Shown: one piece after another, positions 1-8,389 of the stretch
How positions within the stretch are numbered: the first letter of the stretch is position 1
Layout of the letters: each line of letters starts with the position of its first letter
Origin: Candidatus Zhuqueibacterota bacterium 4484_188
Lineage (GTDB): Bacteria; Calditrichota; Calditrichia; RBG-13-44-9
Length of the DNA: 18,254 nucleotides
Assembly: GCA_002049825.1 (NCBI GenBank)
Contig: MVCZ01000058.1
Span: 1 to 18,254, forward strand
Direction of reading: 5' to 3'
Made by a program: the position numbers and the translations under genes
The notes under the pieces: generated by a model
Database searches by the model: none
Told to the model about the DNA's origin: nothing
Seen by the model: the letters and a program-made list of their open reading frames with translations, nothing else

Positions 1-786
1 AACATCCCGGTGATGGTTACCGGCGGCTGGCCTACATGATGATTGACGAAGATGTGGTCTTTCTATCTCCCAGTAGTGTTTATCGTATTCTGGATTCCGA
101 GGATCTGCTGTATCGTTACAAACGCAGCAGCCGGAGCGCAGGCCGGTATGATTACAAGCCGGAGAAGCCCCATGATCAATGGCATACCGACATATTGTAT
201 CTATGGGTTCATTCTCGCTGGTATTTTTTTGTAGGCGTGCTCGATGCCTGGAGTCGTTACCTGGTTCACTGGGATTTATTATGGCATAGCCATCCCTATG
301 GGAGAGACCGCCTCTGCTCAGGATGTGACGGCGGTGTTGCAAAGTGCACTGAAGAAATATCCGGGAGTAACGCCTCGCATTGTATCCGACAATGGTCCGC
401 AATTCAAAAGCAAGGATTTCCGCCAATTATTGAAGGAATTCTCATTGTTGGACATTAAAATAAGGATTCGTCACCCCGAGTCCAACGGTCTCCAGGAGAG
501 ACTTCACCGTAGTCTAAGGGAAGAGGGATTAGCTGATATTGAGCTGAAAGATAAACACAAAGCGGTTACTGCGATAGCAGAGTGGGTAAACCACTACAAC
601 CACCACCGGCTGCACGCCGGTTTGGGTTACATCAAGCCGGTAGACTATTTGAAGGGTAATCAGCATGAAATTCGAATGACTCGTCGCCAAAAGTTAGCCG
701 ATGCTGCAAGAGTGCGCCGGGTAAAAAACCGTGAACTGTTTGCAGCGAGAAATTTCAAAGACCTAAAAGACAAAGCGGAAAGTGAT
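1..786 (+). pseudogene. IS3-type DDE transposase, 3' part, frame-broken
   Basis: This is the catalytic (OrfB-like) part of an IS3-type transposase; the 5' part lies outside the window. The first frame opens at base 3 with HPGDGYRRL, typical of the region ahead of the integrase core, and carries the first catalytic Asp in WHTDILYL (codon at 189). Between about 265 and 300 the coding frame moves by one base. The second frame carries SDNGPQF (second Asp, codon 388) and GLQERLHRSLREE (catalytic Glu, codon 496). Exactly 35 residues separate that Asp and Glu, the classic D35E spacing, followed by WVNHYNHHRLHAGLGY. No stop codon closes the second frame, which runs open into the next gene. Recognisable transposase sequence ends near 786. 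The break lies inside the catalytic core, so the copy should be inactive unless the break is a sequencing error. The IS3 family assignment is from motifs only. Confidence 0.85.
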
Positions 787-792
787 TATCAT

Positions 793-861
793 GGGGGCTC
801 TGCCCCCAAACCCCCGGGATTTATCGCTTTGGGCGAAAACAGTGTGATTGATAAAACACTG
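793..861. repeat. Two short inverted repeats at the presumed IS right end
   Basis: A G/C hairpin at 793-807 has a 6-bp stem (GGGGGC/GCCCCC) and a 3-base loop. A second inverted repeat at 840-861 pairs CAGTGT with ACACTG around a 10-base loop. Both lie just after the last recognisable transposase codons and before the next gene, so they probably belong to the right end of the insertion sequence. No terminal inverted repeat or target duplication can be confirmed because the left end is outside the window. Confidence 0.4.
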
Positions 862-955
862 CTTTCACCCAGAGATATCCGGAAGGACAATCTAATATAT
901 TATCTGCCTGATCGGTCTGTTTATGATGATTCTATTAAAAAACGGAAGGGATCCC

Positions 956-2067
956 ATGAAGAATTTGCGAATCTATGTGCTTGTTTGTTTAATTGCTCTA
1001 TTTACCACAATGGGGTTTTCTCAGGTTCGGGTTCGGGGTTCGGTTCAAAGCAGCCTTTATGGTTGGGAGAATCTGCAGGAAAATCAGCAGTGGGATTTTT
1101 ACCACGCGGCGACCCGGCTGAGTGGCAGGAGAGAATTTACAATCTTTACGCCCACTGGAATGCCGGAAAAAACTTGCGTTTACGGATCGGACGGCAGTTC
1201 CTCTACCGGGGTGTGATTAACGGTACTATGGATGCGGCGCTCCTGCAGGGTCAGATTTCAAAAAAATTACAGGTGCAGTTTGTGGCAGGATTAGAAGCAC
1301 CCGTCGACCGTACATTCTCTTTGCGAAAGTGGGATGAAGGAAATGTGCTGGGCGGGTATTTGAGTTACCATTTTTTAGGTCGTAACCGGGCGGAGGTAAG
1401 TTATTTCCAGAAGAGCCGCAATGAGAAAACTGTCTGGCAACAGATTGGTGCCACTTTTTCGGGAAGTGCGGGACACAACATCGATTATTACGCAAGGACA
1501 GATTTTAACTTGTTAGCTTCCGATTACCAGACATTGCGCGGACGACTGACCTACTATCAAAAGCGCTGGACAGCGTCGGTGGAAGTAAACAGTCAAAAAC
1601 CGCGTATCTACGAGGACTCATTCTACAATATTTTCGAAATTAAGGCATTTAACCAATTACGCACTGCCGCCACGTACCGGGTTGGGAATTATAACTTGAG
1701 TTTGCAGTACCTGTTTACTTTATATGAAGAAGATTCCGACAACCGGATCATGGCATCGGCAAGCAGCAGTTTCGGAACGTTGGGCCTCATTTATCAAACC
1801 GGATTCGGTGGGGACAATATCGGCTATTTCGGCGAAATCCATTATGAAATATTCCCACATTTAACCGTACGACTTTTCAATAGTATGTATAATTACGAAC
1901 GCGCGTATACGAATATTAGCGAAAATGCCACTTCCTTTAGCGCCGGCTTAAGTTATCAAGTCGGAAATGTGCTCAATATCCGGGGCGAACTTCAGGAGAC
2001 CGGTAACAGCTACTACAAAAGTGATTTTCGCGGCTTGCTGCGTTTTACCTACATATTTAGCTATTAA
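956..2067 (+). pseudogene. Outer-membrane beta-barrel (putative porin of a porin-cytochrome conduit), frame-broken
   Basis: The start is ATG 956 with GGAAGGGA just upstream. It encodes a Sec signal peptide (MKNLRIYVLV..., cleavage likely after GFS at residue 22), then the first strand VRVRGSVQSSLYGW. The reading frame changes by -1 between about 1091 and 1135, and the second frame continues to TAA at 2067. The rest is a run of alternating amphipathic segments rich in Tyr, Arg and Gly, including RIGRQFLYRGVINGTMDA, and ends in FTYIFSY, a normal barrel C-terminus. Total length is about 370 codons, shorter than MtrB. It is first in line before two multiheme cytochromes on the same strand, the order seen in Geobacter ombB-omaB-omcB. 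I infer a pore that houses the periplasmic cytochrome; the sequence itself only shows a barrel. The break could be a one-base loss in the T run at 1096-1100, a larger deletion, or an assembly error. The second frame is also open upstream into the transposase, which is coincidental. Confidence 0.7.
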
Positions 2068-2176
2068 TTACCTATTTGGATATCACCGTTTATACGAATG
2101 TGGATTTTATTCATAGATGAAATGAAAATCTCTTAAAAGACAGACACGGTTGAAAAACCTGCGGAGAAACAGGAAT

Positions 2177-3100
2177 ATGAAAACAAAATTTTTGATTTTG
2201 ATCCTGACGATTTTGAGCGGTTTGATGATTGCAGCATTCCCGGTCTCTGCCGGAGAAAAGCAGGTAGAATTGAAATTTTCACACAAATTACATGTGCTGG
2301 AAAATGACCTGGAATGTACCACCTGCCACGAAACGGCGAAGGAGAGTAAAGCGGGTTCGGCTAATTTGCTGCCCACTATGGAGACATGTGGAAACTGTCA
2401 TGATGTGGAATCGGATGAGAATTGTAAAATGTGTCACAGCGATCCGGAAAATCCCCGGTCAGTTCCCCGGATTGAAAGCTACAGCGAATTGTTCTCCCAT
2501 GAAAAGCATCTTGCCACGGGAATGACCTGTATTTCCTGCCACCAGGAAGTTACCCAACTGGAGCAGCCCCAACCTTACCTGCTGCCCACGATGACGACCT
2601 GTATGAATTGCCATCAGGTAAAGAAAGCCAGCACCAGTTGCAATACCTGTCATCAAACGGGGGAAAATTTAAAACCGTCTACCCACGGCATTAATTTTAT
2701 TCACACCCACGGCGACCTGGCAAAATCGTCGGCTGCAGTTGGGCCGAAGGAAAAAAATTGTAATTTGTGCCATCGAGTTAGCTTTTGCCAGGATTGTCAC
2801 GAGGGCGATAACCTGGACCGCCGCTCCCATCCGTTAAATTACGCCTACACCCATTCCCTGGATGCGCTGGGAAAGGAACGAGAATGCAGCACCTGTCACA
2901 CCGAGCGGGCGTTCTGCATCGAGTGTCATCAGCAAAATCTGGTGATGCCGCACAATCATACCCTCGGCTGGGCGATACCTAATGTGGGTGGAAGGCATCG
3001 TGAGGTGGCGGAAACCGATCTGGAAAATTGTATGGGTTGCCATACCGAACAAGATGCTGAAATAACTTGTCAAAAAAGCGGATGTCATCCTTCTAAATAA
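2177..3100 (+). CDS. Periplasmic 12-heme cytochrome c
   Basis: The 307-residue protein has a Sec signal peptide (cleavage likely after VSA, residue 25) and no lipobox or later membrane segment, so it should be periplasmic. Eleven CXXCH motifs begin at residues 47, 71, 83, 118, 142, 155, 195, 204, 237, 247 and 285, and a twelfth site is CX4CH at 298-304. FSHKLH (34-39) and FSHEKH (106-111) precede the first and fourth hemes and resemble the distal-ligand motif of the cytochrome c7/c3 families. Modules repeat: residues 34-87 and 106-159 are both three-heme units sharing LLPTMxTCxNCH, followed by two-heme units. ATG 2177 is chosen over an in-frame TTG at 2150 because the signal peptide begins there and AGGAA lies just upstream. 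It is 110 bases after the barrel and 13 bases before the next cytochrome. The role inferred is electron transfer through or at the porin, like MtrA or OmaB. Confidence 0.93.
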   Translation: MKTKFLILILTILSGLMIAAFPVSAGEKQVELKFSHKLHVLENDLECTTCHETAKESKAGSANLLPTMETCGNCHDVESDENCKMCHSDPENPRSVPRIESYSELFSHEKHLATGMTCISCHQEVTQLEQPQPYLLPTMTTCMNCHQVKKASTSCNTCHQTGENLKPSTHGINFIHTHGDLAKSSAAVGPKEKNCNLCHRVSFCQDCHEGDNLDRRSHPLNYAYTHSLDALGKERECSTCHTERAFCIECHQQNLVMPHNHTLGWAIPNVGGRHREVAETDLENCMGCHTEQDAEITCQKSGCHPSK

Positions 3101-3113
3101 AAGGGACGAAAAA

Positions 3114-4379
3114 ATGAGAAAGTTACTGGCTCTTTTGATTATATTTTCCTTTTGCCTGCTCTCGTGCAGTGAAAAAAAACAACCGCTTACCGTGGGGAGC
3201 CACCCATCCGACTGGTTGGAAGTCCATGGAAAAATGGTGGTAAAAGATAGCAGTCTGAGTATGCAAAGCTGCCAGGCTTGCCACGGCGTTGATTATTCCG
3301 GCGGAGCATCCGGCGTATCCTGTTATAGTTGTCATGTCTTGTATCCGCACACGAAAGACTGGTTGACTGTTGGTTCTGCGACCTTTCACGGCGGTATTGC
3401 GCTTCAGAGCCATAATGATAAATGCCAAAGCTGTCATGGAGAAGATTACAAAGGTGGTAACAGTGAGGTTTCCTGCTACGATTGCCACGCCTACCCCCAT
3501 GCGCTCGGTTGGCAGGATGAGAACTCGGTTGAGTTTCACGGAAAAGTGTCCCGCCAGCTGGGTAAGGAAGAATGCCAGGCATGCCACGGAACAGACTTCA
3601 GCGGTGGCAGCAGCGGTAAATCCTGCTTCGAGTGTCATACCTACCCGCACAAAGATGGGTTTGCCCAACCCGGTTCACCCAATTTCCACCGAGGTTTTAT
3701 TAAACAGAGCATAAAATGGGATTTGTCCCAATGCCAGGCATGCCATGGCAGCGATTACACCGGCGGACGTGTGGAGGTAAGCTGCACTACCTGTCACACC
3801 AGCGTGGGCGGACCGGAAGCCTGCAACACCTGCCATGGAAACGAGAACAATTTTGCACCGCCGGTGGATCTTAGCGGTAACACCGATATTTCGGCAACCG
3901 GCGTGGGTGCCCACCAGAAACATGTGGCGGATACTAAAATCACTGTTTTGCTGGATTGCGAAGTGTGCCACACACCGGTGGTCAATTTTAGCGATGCCAC
4001 GCATATAGATGATCCGCCGTCACCCGACATTCATTTCAACACACTTGCCACCGATTCGAACCGTCTTACCACTGTTTGGACTCACGGGAATGCTACCTGC
4101 AGCGAAGCTTACTGCCACGGTGCGTTTGAGTTTAAAAAATCGGAATCGGCTTATGCCTGGGCGTATACCGATTCGGTGATTACCGGTAACCAAAATCCGG
4201 TGGTGTGGACTCAGACTGCTGTGGGAGACAGTTGCAAATTTTGTCACGATCTTCCTCCGGAAGGTCATGTGGCGGCAACTATTAATACCTGCACTATCTG
4301 CCATGGCTCGGTAGTGGACGCAAACGGAGTGATTATTGATAAAACAAAACATATTGACGGGAAGATAGACGTATTTTAA
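3114..4379 (+). CDS. 13-heme outer-membrane lipoprotein cytochrome c
   Basis: The 421-residue protein begins with a lipoprotein signal peptide; the lipobox LLSC places the acylated Cys at residue 18. Ser follows it, so export to the outer membrane is likely. Twelve CXXCH motifs begin at residues 53, 70, 104, 121, 154, 171, 207, 224, 237, 282, 374 and 393, plus one CX4CH at 329-335. Residues 52-228 hold four tandem two-heme repeats of about 51 residues (CQACHGxDYxGG...SCxxCH). The C-terminal part, with CX4CH, then CKFCHDLPPEGH, matches the CxxxxCH...CXXCH domain style known from Geobacter secreted cytochromes. The start is ATG 3114 with AAGGGA six bases upstream, and the 13-base gap to the preceding gene indicates one transcript. 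By position and lipidation it is the candidate terminal, cell-surface reductase of the conduit (the MtrC/OmcB role). Surface exposure and electron acceptor are inferred; no sequence homology to MtrC is visible. Confidence 0.93.
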   Translation: MRKLLALLIIFSFCLLSCSEKKQPLTVGSHPSDWLEVHGKMVVKDSSLSMQSCQACHGVDYSGGASGVSCYSCHVLYPHTKDWLTVGSATFHGGIALQSHNDKCQSCHGEDYKGGNSEVSCYDCHAYPHALGWQDENSVEFHGKVSRQLGKEECQACHGTDFSGGSSGKSCFECHTYPHKDGFAQPGSPNFHRGFIKQSIKWDLSQCQACHGSDYTGGRVEVSCTTCHTSVGGPEACNTCHGNENNFAPPVDLSGNTDISATGVGAHQKHVADTKITVLLDCEVCHTPVVNFSDATHIDDPPSPDIHFNTLATDSNRLTTVWTHGNATCSEAYCHGAFEFKKSESAYAWAYTDSVITGNQNPVVWTQTAVGDSCKFCHDLPPEGHVAATINTCTICHGSVVDANGVIIDKTKHIDGKIDVF

Positions 4380-4403
4380 CGGCAATTAGAAAATGAAGAA
4401 TAC

Positions 4404-4431
4404 AAAAGCCCGGTTACTCGCCGGGTTTTTT
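4404..4431 (+). terminator. Rho-independent terminator of the cytochrome cluster
   Basis: The stem CCCGG (4409-4413) pairs with CCGGG (4421-4425) around a 7-base loop. It is extended by a G-T pair and by AAAA against the following T run, and six T residues follow the stem. It lies 25 bases after the stop of the 13-heme cytochrome and closes the cluster. Confidence 0.85.
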
Positions 4432-4603
4432 GTTTCTGCGAAATATGACCGATGCATGTTACCACCCGGTGGTGCATTTTTACCAGGCGGCAACCAAACG
4501 GTTCAGTATCACTCACACCGGCTTCCTCATTGTTTTTAAAGAATAAATTGAGTACATTTTCTACTGATGACTTATCTTGAATGAGAACGGATTGGAGTGT
4601 AAA

Positions 4604-5692
4604 ATGGAAATTGGCATTATCGGGTTACCTTTTTCGGGCAAAACCACCTTGTTTTCTACCCTGACCGGCTTAAATACCGGGACTACTCATACTACGGGTA
4701 AGATTGAAGTGCACCGTGGGATGGTGAAAGTACCGGATTTACGTTTGGACCGCTTAACCGAAATCTTTAAACCAAAGAAGCAGGTGAACGCAACGATTGA
4801 ATATTTGGAAGTTGGCGGGGTTGAAAAAGAAGCGGCAAAGGGCAAAGGATTTGATCCCCGGTTTTTAGCCGTGCTGAAGAATACGGATGTCTTGTGTCAT
4901 GTGGTGCGTGCCTTCGAAGATGAAGTTTTCCCGCACCCGGAGGGTTCGATTAATACCCTGCGTGATGTGCAAATTGTGGAAACCGAATTTATTCTCTCCG
5001 ATTTAACCATTGTGGAAAACCGGATTTCCCGTCTGGAAAAACAGATTCAGAAAGTAAAATCGGATGAGGATATCCGGCAATTGGCGCTGTTGAAAAAATG
5101 CCGTGACTTCCTGGAACAGGAAAGACCGTTGCGTGACCTGGAAATGAGCGATGATGAAAAAAAACAATTGCGCGGTTTTCAATTCCTTTCGGCAAAACCG
5201 CTGATTCTGGTGGTGAATTATTCCGAAGCGGACATTGTGAGGGAAACAGAAATGCTGGCATCCCTTGCCGAGTATGCCGGAAAGCCCCACGTGGAGGTTA
5301 CCGGGTTGTGTGCTAAAGTGGAATACGAGATTTCCCAATTAGCCGATGACGACCGCCAGGTTTTCCTGGAAGAATTGGGCATTACCGAACCCGCGCTCGA
5401 TAAACTGATCCGTAAGTCGTACCAAATTCTGGGTCTAATTTCTTTTTTTACGGTTGGTGATGACGAGTGCCGCGCCTGGACTATCCGCCGGGGAACGGTT
5501 GCACAAGCAGCCGCCGGGGAAATCCACTCGGATTTGGAGAGAGGGTTTATCCGTGCCGAGGTGGTGAGTTTCGACCGGTTTATTGAACTGGGAAGTCTGG
5601 CAAAATGCCGCGAACACGGCATTCTTCGACTTGAGGGAAAAGAGTACGTTGTGCAGGATGGCGATATCATCACGGTGCGCTTTAACGTATGA
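4604..5692 (+). CDS. ychF: YchF/OLA1-like GTPase (DUF933 type)
   Basis: The 362-residue protein has the length of E. coli YchF (363). The P-loop GLPFSGKTT is at residues 7-15. NYSE at 205-208 replaces the usual NKxD, as in the ATP-preferring YchF/OLA1 group. The last ~90 residues are the TGS-type (DUF933) domain, with FTVGDDECRAWTIRRGT, ERGFIRAEV and a closing VQDGDIITVRFNV. Residues between 90 and 180 give the helical insert (VENRISRLEKQIQKV). Oddities are EVGG where canonical YchF has DxAG, and FS in the P-loop in place of NV, so it may be a divergent paralogue rather than the orthologue. ATG 4604 is chosen because GGAG sits 6 bases upstream; an in-frame TTG at 4577 has no such site. YchF binds ribosomes and modulates stress responses in other bacteria. 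Its 3' end overlaps the convergent kinase gene by 11 bases. Confidence 0.88.
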   Translation: MEIGIIGLPFSGKTTLFSTLTGLNTGTTHTTGKIEVHRGMVKVPDLRLDRLTEIFKPKKQVNATIEYLEVGGVEKEAAKGKGFDPRFLAVLKNTDVLCHVVRAFEDEVFPHPEGSINTLRDVQIVETEFILSDLTIVENRISRLEKQIQKVKSDEDIRQLALLKKCRDFLEQERPLRDLEMSDDEKKQLRGFQFLSAKPLILVVNYSEADIVRETEMLASLAEYAGKPHVEVTGLCAKVEYEISQLADDDRQVFLEELGITEPALDKLIRKSYQILGLISFFTVGDDECRAWTIRRGTVAQAAAGEIHSDLERGFIRAEVVSFDRFIELGSLAKCREHGILRLEGKEYVVQDGDIITVRFNV

Positions 5693-8330
5693 TTTTCAGA
5701 ATTTTCTCCCGCCAATCCGGTTCGTACAACAACTCCGGTTCTACCTGAAACAAGTTCTGTTTCAGTCGTTCCCAGTTCAATAAGTTGCTTTTATTTGTTT
5801 GATAATATGGATTGTCAGGAATCTTGCCCAGGCAATGCCGCATCACCCAAAAATCGTTTATTACCCGCGCTGTCTGGAAGGCAATAGCGGCATATTTGTA
5901 GCTTTGCTCCCATTTCTGCTGTTTGGAAAAGATCTCTGCTAGTAAAAAAGAACCGGTTGGGATTTGCCAATATTGGTCTGTTTCGTTTAATTTCATCAGG
6001 GTAAAAGAAATATTTTCTGCCGCTTCGTTCAATTTGTTGCTCAGCAGGAGTAAAAGTGCCTCCGAAAAATCAAGAATCGTTTTTTCGTGGTGAGCTTCAC
6101 GGGCGGATATTTTTAGTTCATTTTTCAGCCAATTTGTTTTGCCCAGCAAAGCCGCCTGCAGATAGATCAGGGAAAGTAATTGTTCCTTTTCCCGGGGGTA
6201 TTTTGTCGAGAGCGAAGTGTAAAGTTCCCGGGCGCGGAAGAAAACATCCGCCGCTGCTCCCCGATGCGCTTTGTTGACTAAATCTTCAATTTCAAAACGG
6301 ATGGTTAGTTGAAGGGCGCGGGAATATTCTTTGAGTTGAAAATAGAACCCGGCTAATTTCTCACGATCGGGGAGTTTCTCCTGCGTTTCCCAGAATGTGG
6401 AAATTGCAGATAAATCATTTTCTGTTTGGTGTTTTTCTTTATTCTTCTGAAAAAATTGATATGCTTCCGGCGTGGTAAAAGCGAAAATTTTGCCGGAGTC
6501 GATTTGGGTTACCTGCTCTAAAATACGCTTCTGCAGCAGGGAAATAATAATATCACTGTTTTTATTAAAAAATTTGGTCAGTAACCAGTTTACATAAGCA
6601 ACCGTATTGTTAGCACCTGCGAGGGCAAAGAGCTTTAGAAATTTTTGTTCGTGCCGGTTTAAGCCATTTGCAAAATTCTTCTTTCCTTTCAACCGGGTCT
6701 CTGTTTCCCGGCGGGATAAAAGGTCTTCTGCATCCGGACAATTCGCCGCTGAAGGAAAAAATGCTTCTAAACGGAAATCCCGGGGTACGAGGTTGTTTTT
6801 GCGCAGCAACTCCCTCATTTCTGCCAGTTCCGGGTTGGTCATGGGAAATATCCAGTGCAGCGGTTCGCCTTTTAATTGTACGAGAATGGGAATAATAAAA
6901 GAAGCGTGAGCGGAAAGTGATTCCGGCAACCCGGGGAAAAGAAATAGTAATTTTTTCCGGCGGCAAAGTGTCCTGAGAATAGTAACGATAAATTGGATAT
7001 GGTTATATAGAAGAATAGGCGCCGGTACCCGCCTAAAATTTTTCCTGGCGTAATCGCACTGTTCATAAAAATTTTCCAAACGGTAAAATGTGGAAAGTTT
7101 ATGAAGCAGAGAGTCGGGGAGCAAATTTTTTAATATATCCTCCTTTTCTTCAGCGGGGGTTTGCAGGAAAACCTGTTTCGAAAAGGAATAGGTGAACCCG
7201 GTATCCCGGTCGAATCTAAAAGTAAGTAAATGAAAGTCTTGGGAAATGTCTCCATGCTGTAAATGATGAAAAAAATGATCCCGATGAACCGCTTGTTCAT
7301 ACAAAGGTACATAAATGTTGCCGTTTTGCGGTTCGGAGAAAATTTCCGAGAATAATTTTTGAAATTCCTGGCAATTTTTCTGAGCCGGTTGCGGCTGATC
7401 AACCAGTAAAGAAACATCGAATTCGTTTTCCCCGGTTTTGCTTTGTCTTTGCCGCAGAATACGTTCAAGTCTTTTGGCGCTGAAAAAGCGTTGCTCAGGG
7501 TCTTTCTGGAGAAGCAGCATTAAAATATGTTCCAGGTCGATGGGCACCTGTGGATTTGTTTCACGGATGGCGGGTGCTTCTTCGTGAAGATGGGCGTTGA
7601 TTGTTTTTATAATCGTCCCGTGCTGGAAGGGATTTGCTCCGGCAAGAAGTTCATACCAGATAACCCCTAGCGAGTAGAGATCCGATGCTGGGGTAATTTT
7701 TTTTCCTTCCGCCTGTTCCGGTGAAACATACGAAGCCGTGCCGATAAAATCGCTGGTGCGGGTGATGCTTACCGAGGCGGTCAGGTCTTTTACTACTCCC
7801 AGGTCACTAATTTTGACCAGGAAATCATGATTTTGAAAGGTTCGGGCAATTTCCTCCGCGGTAGATTTTGCGTTGATTGAAGGACTGTTTAGCAGGAGAT
7901 TTGAAGGCTTGATGTCCCGGTGAACTAAATTTGCCAGATGCAGGACTTCTAAACCCAGGCAAATCTGACGGACGATTTCTAAAATAATACCTTCTTTTTT
8001 GGGGTAAGATATCGATGCAGATTGGCGAACGAATATTTCGAGAGAAATGCCCGGCACATATTCCATTTCGAAAGCAATAAAGTTTGGCTCTATCCAGTAA
8101 TCCAGCAATTTTACCACATGCGGGCTATTGATTTTTTGCAGACTTTTAATTTCCCGTTTGAATCTTTTGACTACTCTTTGCTGAGCTACCTGCACAGCTT
8201 CAATTAGTTTCACCACGGTTATTTGTTTCCGCTTCGGATTGAAAACCCGGTAAACCAGTCCGTATTGACTGGCGCCTAAAAGTTCTCTCTGTTGGAAATG
8301 GGCTAATTTGTCGGGCCAAAATACTTTCAT
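5682..8330 (-). CDS. Serine/threonine protein kinase with long C-terminal helical (TPR-like) region
   Basis: This is an 882-residue soluble protein. Residues 15-291 form a Hanks-type kinase: glycine loop GASQYG (19-24), VVK Lys41, helix-C Glu60, HRDIKPSN with catalytic Asp139, DLG (176-178) for the Mg-binding Asp, and SPEQ (203-206) in place of APE. All essential catalytic residues are present. There is no PASTA domain and no membrane segment. Residues ~320-600 resemble a degenerate AAA/NTPase module of the kind fused to kinases in signalling proteins, but I see no P-loop. Residues ~630-850 are helical and rich in Leu, Ala and Glu, probably TPR-type repeats. It lies 59 bases downstream of the DUF4835 gene on the same strand, so co-transcription is plausible. 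ATG 8330 opens the kinase directly, but its ribosome site is weak. The substrate is unknown. Confidence 0.88.
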   Translation of the reverse strand: MKVFWPDKLAHFQQRELLGASQYGLVYRVFNPKRKQITVVKLIEAVQVAQQRVVKRFKREIKSLQKINSPHVVKLLDYWIEPNFIAFEMEYVPGISLEIFVRQSASISYPKKEGIILEIVRQICLGLEVLHLANLVHRDIKPSNLLLNSPSINAKSTAEEIARTFQNHDFLVKISDLGVVKDLTASVSITRTSDFIGTASYVSPEQAEGKKITPASDLYSLGVIWYELLAGANPFQHGTIIKTINAHLHEEAPAIRETNPQVPIDLEHILMLLLQKDPEQRFFSAKRLERILRQRQSKTGENEFDVSLLVDQPQPAQKNCQEFQKLFSEIFSEPQNGNIYVPLYEQAVHRDHFFHHLQHGDISQDFHLLTFRFDRDTGFTYSFSKQVFLQTPAEEKEDILKNLLPDSLLHKLSTFYRLENFYEQCDYARKNFRRVPAPILLYNHIQFIVTILRTLCRRKKLLFLFPGLPESLSAHASFIIPILVQLKGEPLHWIFPMTNPELAEMRELLRKNNLVPRDFRLEAFFPSAANCPDAEDLLSRRETETRLKGKKNFANGLNRHEQKFLKLFALAGANNTVAYVNWLLTKFFNKNSDIIISLLQKRILEQVTQIDSGKIFAFTTPEAYQFFQKNKEKHQTENDLSAISTFWETQEKLPDREKLAGFYFQLKEYSRALQLTIRFEIEDLVNKAHRGAAADVFFRARELYTSLSTKYPREKEQLLSLIYLQAALLGKTNWLKNELKISAREAHHEKTILDFSEALLLLLSNKLNEAAENISFTLMKLNETDQYWQIPTGSFLLAEIFSKQQKWEQSYKYAAIAFQTARVINDFWVMRHCLGKIPDNPYYQTNKSNLLNWERLKQNLFQVEPELLYEPDWREKILKIIR

Positions 8331-8389
8331 AATGCGCCGGGGTGAACCATATATTCCGAAGTTAATGAGGTTATTGCTGGTAGTTTGGT

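Noticed and set aside
265..300. Programmed frameshift of an IS3 element
   Set aside because: IS3 frameshifting joins OrfA to OrfB ahead of the catalytic domain. This break lies inside the DDE core after the first Asp, and no slippery heptamer with a following stem is seen.
1091..1105. Programmed -1 frameshift at the T run in the porin gene
   Set aside because: The five-T run does not give a canonical slippery heptamer in the zero frame, and no downstream structure is evident. A mutation or sequence error is simpler.
3123..3668. Long minus-strand ORF opposite the 13-heme cytochrome
   Set aside because: It is a shadow of repetitive, biased coding sequence; the plus strand has unambiguous heme motifs.
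3270..3800. Tandem DNA repeats or CRISPR in the cytochrome gene
   Set aside because: The periodicity of ~51 codons is at protein level with diverged DNA. It is a domain repeat, not a CRISPR array.
4577..4603. TTG start giving a nine-residue longer YchF
   Set aside because: The family begins at MEIGIIGLP and a good GGAG site precedes ATG 4604.
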